Of a stretch of DNA of 6,770 nt, positions 1-5,943 are shown piece after piece. The position numbers were made by a program, and so were the translations under genes. The notes beneath the pieces are model-generated. The model saw only the letters and a program-made list of their open reading frames with translations. It was not told the DNA's origin and searched no databases. The stretch is from assembly GCA_003225655.1 (NCBI GenBank), contig QIAW01000558.1, positions 9,908-16,677 on the forward strand, read 5' to 3'. Numbering within the stretch: the stretch's first letter is position 1; every line of letters begins with the position of its first letter. This DNA comes from Acidobacteriota bacterium. Lineage in GTDB: Bacteria; Acidobacteriota; Terriglobia; Terriglobales; Acidobacteriaceae.

Positions 1-156
1 GAGCCCTGGCTCCAGCACCGGAGCCTGGCCCGATTCCAACACCTCGACCTTGCCGGGATTAACATCCACACCGATGACTCTGTGCCCCTTGTGCGCCAAA
101 CAGGCCGCAGTCACGGCGCCGACATATCCCAGGCCAAACACACTAACGCGCTTCAT
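1..156 (-). CDS. UDP-glucose/GDP-mannose 6-dehydrogenase family protein, N-terminal fragment
   Basis: Only the first 52 codons are present; the gene runs off the low-coordinate edge. The family oxidises the C6 alcohol of a nucleotide sugar (UDP-glucose or GDP-mannose) to the uronic acid with two NAD+ in the cytoplasm, supplying precursor for surface polysaccharide. What is seen: the protein opens MKRVSVFGLGYVGAV, the NAD-binding Rossmann fold with GxGYVG at residues 8-13, followed by a helix and an acidic strand end GVDVNPGKVE (about residues 34-43) and then PVLEPGL near residues 46-52, where this family has its conserved EPGL segment. The wording is closer to GDP-mannose dehydrogenase (AlgD) than to many UDP-glucose enzymes, but the substrate cannot be decided from the N-terminus. 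The catalytic Cys lies outside the window. Start ATG at 156-154 is supported by an AGGAAG site 9 bases upstream. It follows the glycosyltransferase after 42 bases on the same strand, consistent with one operon. Confidence 0.9.
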   Translation of the reverse strand, partial: MKRVSVFGLGYVGAVTAACLAHKGHRVIGVDVNPGKVEVLESGQAPVLEPGL

Positions 157-165
157 GAAGTGATG

Positions 166-171
166 CTTCCT
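166..171 (-). promoter_or_regulatory. Ribosome-binding site of the nucleotide-sugar dehydrogenase
   Basis: On the minus strand the bases read AGGAAG, within a longer A-rich stretch, 9 bases before the ATG at 156. This fixes the dehydrogenase start. The 42-base gap (157-198) also holds a small 5-bp inverted repeat, GGTTT...AAACC, at 180-195, which is not followed by a T-run in the direction of transcription, so no terminator is called. Confidence 0.7.
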
Positions 172-198
172 TTTTATTAGGTTTGGGATGAAACCACA

Positions 199-1428
199 CT
201 AGCAATCAGGGTGGTCCTGATAAAGCCGCTCGAATTCAGCGATCAGATGATCAAAGCTAAAACGGTTTCGCACTTGCTCTTGTCCCGCTCGCGCTAGTCG
301 CGCCGCGAATGGCGAGTCTTGGAGCATGCGTTGAATCGCCGCAGCCAGGGTTTCAGGATCGCGTGGCGGAACCAGCAGGCCATTCGCTCCATCTTCGATC
401 ACTTCGAGATTTCCGCCAACCCGCGTGGCAACAACAGGCAAACCAGAGGCCATTGCTTCCAGAAGAGCATTCGGCATGGCCTCGGCCTCGGAGGGCAGAA
501 CCGCCAGATTGCAACAGGCCAGCAATTCAGGAACATCTTTGCGATGACCGGCGAACAAAAAATTGTTTTCCAGCCCGGCTTCTCGCACGAGTTGTTCCAA
601 TTTGGACCGCTCTCGCCCATCGCCGATCAGGAGAAAAATTGTCTCCGGCAGAGCGCTGCAAACACTGCTTGCGGCAGCAATCAGGTGAGCGTGGCCCTTG
701 ACCGGGCTGTACATATTGGCCACAACCGCAATCACTTTGGCGCCGATTCCCACCCCTGGCAACAACCTATCTCTATCGGGCTGAACCCCCATGAAGCGAT
801 CGATATCTACTGCGTTGTAAACAATCCGAACTTTTTTTAGAGGCAATCCGTAGCTTCCCAAGAGTGTTTCACGCACGGCAACCGAATTCACCACCACTTG
901 AGTCGATCGCCGATAGATCAATCCCATCAGCCTGTTTCGCCAGGGCGTGTGCCATTCCAGATCTGCCAGATAGCGCCGGCTGGAAATAATGACGGGCGTA
1001 CGCGCCAGGCGGGCAGCGGGAACTCCCAGCAAATTTGCCCATAAATCATGGGCGTGCAGTGCATGAAAGTTTTTACGGCGGAGAAATACAGCCAGACGCA
1101 GCAATTGACGCACGCCGTTGAGTGACAGAAGGGTCTTCTCTTTGCGAAACTCAACGACAGAAATCCCCGCCTGTTGCAAAACTTCGAGCAGAGGTCCTTC
1201 AGCACGAAGACAACCTACGGTCACATCATGGCGCTTCGCATGGAGCCGGAGAGCCGCCTGCGCCATTTGGGTTTCTGTGCCACCCACGTTTAGCGTATCG
1301 ACCAGATGCAGCACACGGAAAGCTGCCCCCACCTGCTCCTTTCGTGTGGAAACAAGCCCCTGGCCAAGCAAGCTCTGGGAGAATGACTCGCTGCGCGTGG
1401 CAACAGCTATGTTCGATCGAGCAAACAT
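199..1428 (-). CDS. GT4-family glycosyltransferase, exopolysaccharide (PEP-CTERM/EpsH1-type) sugar transferase
   Basis: A retaining GT-B glycosyltransferase that would transfer a sugar from a nucleotide donor to a lipid-linked or glycan acceptor at the cytoplasmic face of the inner membrane. The N-terminal Rossmann domain starts at RVLHLVDTLNVGGTE (residues 38-52), with the glycine-rich acceptor-side loop at 48-50. The C-terminal donor domain begins near residue 230 (KVIAVVANM), with K245 in SPVKGH and the hallmark E-x7-E pair at E316 and E324 (EAMPNALLE), followed by GLPVVATRVGG. Length (409 aa) is slightly long for the group because about 37 residues precede the fold. These match nothing recognisable, and the ATG at 1428 has no good ribosome-binding site. 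A GTG at 1332 (Val33) gives a protein starting six residues before the fold and has AGGAG just upstream, so the true start may be 1332. The gene overlaps the long frame of the upstream amidotransferase by 203 bases (107 from GTG-1332). The sequence resembles the sugar transferases found beside exosortase A; the exact sugar is unknown. Confidence 0.92.
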   Translation of the reverse strand: MFARSNIAVATRSESFSQSLLGQGLVSTRKEQVGAAFRVLHLVDTLNVGGTETQMAQAALRLHAKRHDVTVGCLRAEGPLLEVLQQAGISVVEFRKEKTLLSLNGVRQLLRLAVFLRRKNFHALHAHDLWANLLGVPAARLARTPVIISSRRYLADLEWHTPWRNRLMGLIYRRSTQVVVNSVAVRETLLGSYGLPLKKVRIVYNAVDIDRFMGVQPDRDRLLPGVGIGAKVIAVVANMYSPVKGHAHLIAAASSVCSALPETIFLLIGDGRERSKLEQLVREAGLENNFLFAGHRKDVPELLACCNLAVLPSEAEAMPNALLEAMASGLPVVATRVGGNLEVIEDGANGLLVPPRDPETLAAAIQRMLQDSPFAARLARAGQEQVRNRFSFDHLIAEFERLYQDHPDC

Positions 1429-3421
1429 GGTTTGGGTACTGCCGGGTTGGCACTACGTTGGAATTACGGGTGAGAACTGCTGCTTGAACCTGCTTTTGAT
1501 TCGACAGCGAATCGTGCCAGCAGGTAGTCGATCCTCTTTGAATAGCAGCTTCCAGAAAATTACGGTGCCAAAGCTCAAAGATCAGCAGGTGCCAAAGCTC
1601 CCAGGAGCGGTCCCGAATTCCCTGCCGATGTTCCAGCAGCCGTCGCCGCACTTCCTGTGGGTTGAAATATCCTCGCTGCATCGTCTTAGCTTCGAGCAGA
1701 ATATCCATGAGTGCCGGCTGAGGCTTCTGCCGGAACCAGTGCACCAGCGGCATGGAAAAACCTTGTTTTCGGCGATATAGGACTTCACGGGGAACCCCAA
1801 GCCGTTCTGCCAACTTTTTGAGAATGTATTTTGATTGGCCAAAATGCATTATCCAGCGCGGCGACAATCCTGAAGCCCACTCCGCGAAGCAATGGTCCAA
1901 CAGCGGGGCCCGCACTTCCAAAGAGGTCGCCATACTCATGCGGTCTACCTTGGTCAAAATGTCTCCCGGCAGGTAAGTCTTTGTATCGAGGTACAGCACT
2001 TCACTGAGTGGGTCGGATTCTGGTCTTGCTACCAGATAATGCTTGAAGCGATCGTAAGGCGATGTTTGCTCATCAGCCCACGCCATAAAATCCTTCGTGA
2101 AAAGCGAGCGCTCCCGAACACAGGCAGGCAGCAAGGAGATGCCGTCCAAGTAGCGGTCGCGAGGAGGCAGAGCAAGATTGAATAGAAATCTGCGGCCGCG
2201 CCATCCCGTAGGAACAAGGGGATGAACATGATTGCGATACCAATCTCCCATCCTACCGGGAAAAACATTAACTCGCCTGCGCCGAAGGTAGGATTCATAC
2301 CGATCGTAGCCAGCGAAGAGCTCGTCACCACCGTCTCCCGCCAGGACGACTGTCACGTGCTGTCGAGCCATGCGGCAAACGTGATAAGTAGGCACAATCG
2401 AGGAATCGCCGAAGGGTTCTTCGAGTAAGCGGGTCAATTCATCGACCGTCTGTTCGATATCAGGTTCGACGAACAATTCATGGTGTTCAGTGCCGAACTG
2501 TTCAGCAACCTTGCGGGCATGATCTGCTTCGTTGAAATCCTGATTAGCGAAGCCAATGGAAAATGTTTTGACTTTGCGCGAACCTGCGCGGGCCATGAGG
2601 GCTACCACGGTGGAAGAATCCACCCCCCCGCTGAGCAACGCCCCCAGAGGCACGTCGCTCATCAGACGTACTCGCACTGCCTCGCTGAGCCGGTGCTCAA
2701 GCTCCTCCAGGCATTCTTCTTCTGAATTCGGCTGCTTGACCCCATGGCTGGGTAAATTCCAGTACTGGCGGACCTTAATTTCGCCGCCCGCGAATTCCAG
2801 CAGATGGCCAGGGGGCAATTTCTGAATCTGAGCAAAAGCCGTTAGCGGGTCCGGGATATACCCGAAGTAGAAAAAGTTCAGCAATCCCTGCGGAGCAACC
2901 TCAGCCAGCTCCGGAGCGCCAGCCAGCACAGCCTTGATCTCAGAGCCAAACAGCAGCCGATCTCGGTGGAGCGCATAGTGTAACGGCTTTTTCCCAAAGC
3001 GATCGCGCGCTAACAGCAGGCGTTGGCGCTTCTGATCCCAAAGAGCAAATGCAAACATCCCCCGCAGGCTATGGACGCAGTCGGGACCCTGTTCTTCATA
3101 GAGATGAACAATCACTTCCGTATCGGTGTTGGTATAAAAGCGGTGGCCGCGGGCTTCGAGCTGTGGACGCAGTTCCGGAAAGTTATAAATTTCGCCGTTG
3201 AATACGACCCAAACACTGCGGTCTTCGTTATGGATAGGCTGGTGGCCTGTGGATAAATCAATGATACTCAGCCGCCGCATGCCCAACCCCACGCCACCCG
3301 AGACGTAAATCCCCTCGTCGTCGGGTCCGCGGTGCACAATGGTCTGGCACATCCGATGCACGTCTGCGGCATCAGCCAGGTAGCCAGGTTGGGCACCCAC
3401 AATGCCTGCTATTCCACACAT
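1226..3421 (-). CDS. Glutamine-dependent amidotransferase, asparagine synthase type (exosortase A system amidotransferase-like), with an abnormal C-terminal tail
   Basis: Predicted cytoplasmic enzyme that releases ammonia from glutamine and uses ATP to amidate a carboxyl acceptor. In polysaccharide loci the acceptor is probably a sugar acid or precursor, not aspartate. Seen: N-terminal glutamine amidotransferase class II domain starting MCGIAGIVG, with nucleophile Cys2, RGPDDEG at 31-37, RLSI at 50-53, NGEIYN at 75-80 and D100. An ATP-pyrophosphatase domain follows, with the PP-loop LSGGVDSS at 263-270, GDGGDE at 362-367 and the conserved stretch YLPGDILTKVDRMS at 483-496 leading to APLLDH (505-510). 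Family homology ends near residue 630, the usual length of the exosortase-associated amidotransferases. The remaining 101 residues contain 7 Cys (the first 630 also contain only 7) and run 203 bases into the glycosyltransferase. A frameshift or lost stop near 1540-1454 is likely, and the native end would be about 1464 or 1453. Start ATG at 3421 is fixed because Cys must be residue 2; its ribosome-binding site is weak (GAG). A simple asparagine synthetase is the alternative. Confidence 0.93.
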   Translation of the reverse strand: MCGIAGIVGAQPGYLADAADVHRMCQTIVHRGPDDEGIYVSGGVGLGMRRLSIIDLSTGHQPIHNEDRSVWVVFNGEIYNFPELRPQLEARGHRFYTNTDTEVIVHLYEEQGPDCVHSLRGMFAFALWDQKRQRLLLARDRFGKKPLHYALHRDRLLFGSEIKAVLAGAPELAEVAPQGLLNFFYFGYIPDPLTAFAQIQKLPPGHLLEFAGGEIKVRQYWNLPSHGVKQPNSEEECLEELEHRLSEAVRVRLMSDVPLGALLSGGVDSSTVVALMARAGSRKVKTFSIGFANQDFNEADHARKVAEQFGTEHHELFVEPDIEQTVDELTRLLEEPFGDSSIVPTYHVCRMARQHVTVVLAGDGGDELFAGYDRYESYLRRRRVNVFPGRMGDWYRNHVHPLVPTGWRGRRFLFNLALPPRDRYLDGISLLPACVRERSLFTKDFMAWADEQTSPYDRFKHYLVARPESDPLSEVLYLDTKTYLPGDILTKVDRMSMATSLEVRAPLLDHCFAEWASGLSPRWIMHFGQSKYILKKLAERLGVPREVLYRRKQGFSMPLVHWFRQKPQPALMDILLEAKTMQRGYFNPQEVRRRLLEHRQGIRDRSWELWHLLIFELWHRNFLEAAIQRGSTTCWHDSLSNQKQVQAAVLTRNSNVVPTRQYPNHVCSIEHSCCHAQRVILPELAWPGACFHTKGAGGGSFPCAASGRYAKRGWHRNPNGAGGSPAPCEAP
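1336..1340 (-). promoter_or_regulatory. Candidate ribosome-binding site for an internal glycosyltransferase start (GTG at 1332)
   Basis: The minus strand reads GAAAGGAG, then CAG, then GTG (1332-1330). The AGGAG core is the best Shine-Dalgarno match near the start of the glycosyltransferase, whereas the ATG at 1428 is preceded only by a weak GGCAG. The spacing of 3 bases is shorter than usual, so this start is a candidate and not proven. Confidence 0.35.
1564..1600 (-). repeat. 13-base direct repeat inside the amidotransferase, in frame
   Basis: The plus-strand bases GGTGCCAAAGCTC occur at 1564-1576 and again at 1588-1600, 24 bases apart. In the protein this is an exact ELWH...ELWH repeat with a period of eight residues (about residues 608-619), right at the end of the recognisable domain. 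Because the period is a multiple of three it does not alter the frame. It may be a small tandem duplication or chance within a Trp/Leu-rich helix. Confidence 0.6.
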
Positions 3422-3514
3422 AAGTTCTCGCAGTTTGTTCTACAGAGTTGGAGTGGCTTCCCCAATATCTCTTGGGATGATGGCGTCAAGGGTTGATCGA
3501 GAGACTCCGAAAGA
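3422..3514 (-). other. 93-base intergenic gap with a small hairpin
   Basis: This is the largest gap in the window, between the tyrosine kinase stop and the amidotransferase start. It contains an inverted repeat CCCAA...TTGGG at 3461-3476 (5-bp stem, 6-base loop). In the direction of transcription it is not followed by a T-run, so it is not a clear terminator. A TTGACG hexamer lies before it, but I see no convincing -10 box at the proper distance. The gap could hold a secondary promoter or RNA processing site; nothing in it is decisive. Confidence 0.3.
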
Positions 3515-4333
3515 CTAAGAAAGCCGCCGTTCATGCCCGGCGCTTGCCCTGCTATTTGCAGGGCTCTTGTAATACTGCCGATAATATTGATGGTCCGCAT
3601 CTTGCGATCCGTTCATCACCACCCCGATTAATTTCAAGTTCTCAATGCTCTCCAGGCTCTTTCGTAACAGCTTCTTCGGTGTCTTTCCCTGTTCGACAAC
3701 CAGTAGGGTGCCGTCAGCCTGCATCGCCCAAAGATTTGGATCTGCCACTGGCGCCAGCGGGGGTGAATCGATGATCACCCATTCGAACCATTCGGCGACC
3801 TGGGTGAGCATCTCCGACATTCGTTGCGATTGCAAAATCTCCAGTGGCTGCCCCATAGCTTCGCCGGCAGGCAAGTACCATAAAGGGAACCCGTTCACAC
3901 GCCTTAGAAACTCGGAAACGTCTGCCGTCTCTTGCCACCAATCGGTAATGCCGGGCAGACCGTGCGTAGTCAGCAGCTCTCTCAAACCTGACTGGCGCAG
4001 ATCGCCGTCAATGAGCAGCGTTCTTTGCCGTCGTGCCAGGGTGACCGCCAGATTGGCGGAGACAACGCTTTTTCCCTCGCCTTTAATAGTACTGGTGATC
4101 ACCACCTTCTTGAGCTGCCTCTGCTTCCTGAAATACTGCAGGCGGGCGGCCAGCACTCGGAACTTTTCCGCACCTACGCCCTCCCTTTCCATCATCGCTA
4201 CCAGGCGGGGATTGGGAGGGACTTCGACTTCAATTCCAGGCGGTTCATTCGACACAGCCAAGTCGCTATCCAAGTCATGCAACATTCGTGGAGATGCTGC
4301 CGCATTGCGGGTCAAGCCCAGGTCTTTCATCAT
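3515..4333 (-). CDS. BY-type (bacterial) tyrosine kinase / CpsD-CapB-like ATPase for exopolysaccharide
   Basis: A cytoplasmic P-loop kinase that autophosphorylates on C-terminal tyrosines and, with a membrane chain-length partner, controls polysaccharide polymerisation and export. Seen: a 55-residue N-terminal lead, then EKFRVLAARLQ (residues 56-66), the helix before the nucleotide site in this family. Walker A is STIKGEGKS at 81-89 (K88), Walker A' is LLIDGDLR at 106-113, and Walker B is WVIIDSPP at 185-192. There is a short C-terminal tyrosine cluster, YYRQYY, with Tyr at 250, 251, 254 and 255. There is no membrane segment, so this is the split form in which the Wzz-like partner is a separate protein. 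That partner is encoded immediately upstream with a gap of only 3 bases. Length (272 aa) is normal for the split kinases. Start: ATG at 4333, with GAGG 7 bases upstream; a second ATG follows directly at 4330. It resembles the exosortase-associated tyrosine autokinases. A ParA/MinD-like ATPase is excluded by the tyrosine tail and context. Confidence 0.93.
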   Translation of the reverse strand: MMKDLGLTRNAAASPRMLHDLDSDLAVSNEPPGIEVEVPPNPRLVAMMEREGVGAEKFRVLAARLQYFRKQRQLKKVVITSTIKGEGKSVVSANLAVTLARRQRTLLIDGDLRQSGLRELLTTHGLPGITDWWQETADVSEFLRRVNGFPLWYLPAGEAMGQPLEILQSQRMSEMLTQVAEWFEWVIIDSPPLAPVADPNLWAMQADGTLLVVEQGKTPKKLLRKSLESIENLKLIGVVMNGSQDADHQYYRQYYKSPANSRASAGHERRLS

Positions 4334-4336
4334 CGA

Positions 4337-5932
4337 TCAGCCTCGGAAGTACGTGAACAAAGTCATGAGCGGAATCACCGCTATCAGTGTTGCACCGGCT
4401 ATCGCTTCCAGCCGGCGATGCCGATGCTGCGTCTGCTGCTCGCTCGCCGTTTGCAGAACAGGGATTCCGGCCAGAACGGGCGCAGCTACCAGATCGCGCA
4501 GGTCTTCTGCACGATAAATGCGCGGGTCGAGAGTTTCCATCAAGGCCGTGCTCCCGAGCGCCAATAGCACTCCCAGCACCAACCCTAGCAAGCTCAATTT
4601 GAACCGGTTGGGCCAATAGGGTTTCAGCGGAAGATTAGGAGGATCGATAATGCTGAATAGTTCTCCTTGTTGGCGCTTTTGCAGGTTGGCGGCCATCTCT
4701 GACTGCGTCTTCTTGCTGAGGAGCGATTCGTAATTGGTACGCGATTCGTTATAGTCACGCGTGATCGAAGCCAGTTCCTGCTCTCTTAAAGGCGTCAAGT
4801 TCAGATGGCCCTGATATTGTTCAATCTGTTTCTCCAGCCTTCTTACCTCCTGCTCGCGATGGGTAATCTTGAGCTTGTTGGCCCGAATCTGGCCTTCCAT
4901 TGGCGTGTGCGTGAGCAATCCCACTTCAACTGGATGATTTATGGCGCCGGCGCCCTCCGTCGATTTTTCTGTTCCGTGAGCGTGGGTCTGCGCTTCGAGC
5001 TGCTGTTTCAGCTTCTCTGCCGCGGCAATCTTTTCTTGTACATGCCTTACGTCCGGATGAGTGGACGTATAACGCGTGTTCAGATCCGCGAGTTGGGCGT
5101 TCAGCCGTTCCAGTTGCTCATTGACGCTTGCCGGGGTCGCTATGCTCTCCTGAGTCTCACTCGAACCGCGCCAGCTCTGGGACTGGGGCAGCGACTCGAG
5201 ATAAAGTTCTTGCTGGTTGGCCTCGTCGAGCGATTCTTCCGCCGCCTGCAAACGGGTCTCGAGACCGGAGAGTATCTGCGCATTGCTTTGCCACTGTTCC
5301 GGCAATTCTCCCAGGTATCTTGCCTTGAAATCACGAAGGCGCTCTTCTTGCTGGGCCAGATTGCCGCGGGCCTGATCCAACTGGTTCTCGAGAAATTCGG
5401 TGGTATTTTCGGAGAGGCGTTGCTGGTTGTGCAGGTTTTCGTCAATGAACAACGAAGTCAACTCGTTGGTTACCTGCTGTGCCAGCATTGGGCTCGGCGC
5501 TGCATAAGAGATTTTGAATGCTGATAACTCTCCCGGCCGCCCCGGTGCTTGCACGAGATCGATCTTGATGTCCTGCCGCATCCGCTCCACCAGTGCCTCG
5601 GAATCTACCACTCCTTTATTATCCAGCCCATAAAGATGAAAGCGGCTGATGATTCCCTGCAGCCTTGTTCGACTCAGGATCTGTTGCGTCATGCTCTGTA
5701 ACCACTCCTGAACGTCGACGGCTACGTTCTGGAGCAGGAAATGCTCCGAGACTCCCTGTCGCTCGACGATGATGACGGTTTCGGAGCGGTACTTGGGAGG
5801 GATAAACCGTCCGGCGAGCACCACAAACGCCCAACTCAGGAACAAGGGAAGGATGAGCCACCAGCGCCGCCGCCAAGCGATGGCCCAGTACTCTTCCAGG
5901 GTCCGTGAAGTTTTTCCTTCGTAAGAGTTCAC
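4337..5932 (-). CDS. Polysaccharide chain-length determinant / Wzz-GumC family inner-membrane protein
   Basis: Inner-membrane polysaccharide co-polymerase that sets chain length and links polymerisation to export; it is the membrane activator of the neighbouring kinase. Seen: cytoplasmic N-terminus, then a first membrane segment at about residues 24-42 (WWLILPLFLSWAFVVL) with the usual positive charges before it (RRR 21-23). A Wzz domain follows, with PPKYRSETVI near 45-54. The long periplasmic part is rich in Gln/Glu coiled coil, about 172-245 and 272-316, then 350-420. The conserved tail of the periplasmic domain, LTPLREQELASITRDYN, is at 379-395, then PPNLPLKPYWPNR (431-443), just before a second membrane segment at about 445-465. 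After a short cytoplasmic piece (LDPRIYRAEDL, 468-478) there is a third hydrophobic segment at 509-528 that ends the protein. There is no Walker motif; the kinase is encoded separately downstream. Start GTG at 5932 is chosen because AGGAG lies 6 bases before it; the ATG two bases upstream is out of frame and followed by an immediate stop. Length 531 aa suits the PEP-CTERM-locus subfamily. Confidence 0.94.
   Translation of the reverse strand: MNSYEGKTSRTLEEYWAIAWRRRWWLILPLFLSWAFVVLAGRFIPPKYRSETVIIVERQGVSEHFLLQNVAVDVQEWLQSMTQQILSRTRLQGIISRFHLYGLDNKGVVDSEALVERMRQDIKIDLVQAPGRPGELSAFKISYAAPSPMLAQQVTNELTSLFIDENLHNQQRLSENTTEFLENQLDQARGNLAQQEERLRDFKARYLGELPEQWQSNAQILSGLETRLQAAEESLDEANQQELYLESLPQSQSWRGSSETQESIATPASVNEQLERLNAQLADLNTRYTSTHPDVRHVQEKIAAAEKLKQQLEAQTHAHGTEKSTEGAGAINHPVEVGLLTHTPMEGQIRANKLKITHREQEVRRLEKQIEQYQGHLNLTPLREQELASITRDYNESRTNYESLLSKKTQSEMAANLQKRQQGELFSIIDPPNLPLKPYWPNRFKLSLLGLVLGVLLALGSTALMETLDPRIYRAEDLRDLVAAPVLAGIPVLQTASEQQTQHRHRRLEAIAGATLIAVIPLMTLFTYFRG
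4341..4344 (-). promoter_or_regulatory. Ribosome-binding site of the tyrosine kinase, inside the chain-length gene
   Basis: The minus strand reads GAGG, formed by the last codons of the chain-length determinant gene, 7 bases before the kinase ATG at 4333. The upstream stop TGA (4339-4337) lies between the site and the start. This arrangement favours translational coupling of the two partner proteins. Confidence 0.6.
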
Positions 5933-5938
5933 ATTGAT

Positions 5939-5943
5939 CTCCT
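5939..5943 (-). promoter_or_regulatory. Ribosome-binding site of the chain-length gene, overlapping the upstream stop codon
   Basis: The minus strand reads TAGGAG then ATCAAT then GTG. The TAG stop of the barrel gene (5944-5942) shares bases with the AGGAG ribosome-binding site, 6 bases before the GTG start at 5932. Ribosomes ending the barrel protein would sit on the next start, so the two genes are probably co-translated. Confidence 0.8.

Noticed and set aside
180..195. Hairpin GGTTT...AAACC before the dehydrogenase as a terminator
   Set aside because: The stem is short and in the transcript it is followed by an A-rich ribosome-binding region, not a T-run.
1118..1780. Plus-strand open frame of 220 codons opposite the amidotransferase/glycosyltransferase junction
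   Set aside because: Considered because the junction is odd, but no domain or ribosome-binding site is visible and both flanking genes explain the DNA. It is treated as a shadow.
3461..3476. Hairpin CCCAA...TTGGG as a transcription terminator
   Set aside because: The stem is only 5 bp and no T-run follows in the direction of transcription. Genes continue on the same strand.
3645..4517. Plus-strand open frame of 290 codons opposite the kinase
   Set aside because: It lies antisense to clear kinase and chain-length genes, has no recognisable domain, and its composition (many Ser, Arg, Cys) is typical of a shadow frame.
4805..5524. Plus-strand open frame of 239 codons opposite the chain-length gene
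   Set aside because: It is Leu/Arg-rich because it is antisense to Gln/Glu-rich coiled coil. No family resemblance; shadow frame.
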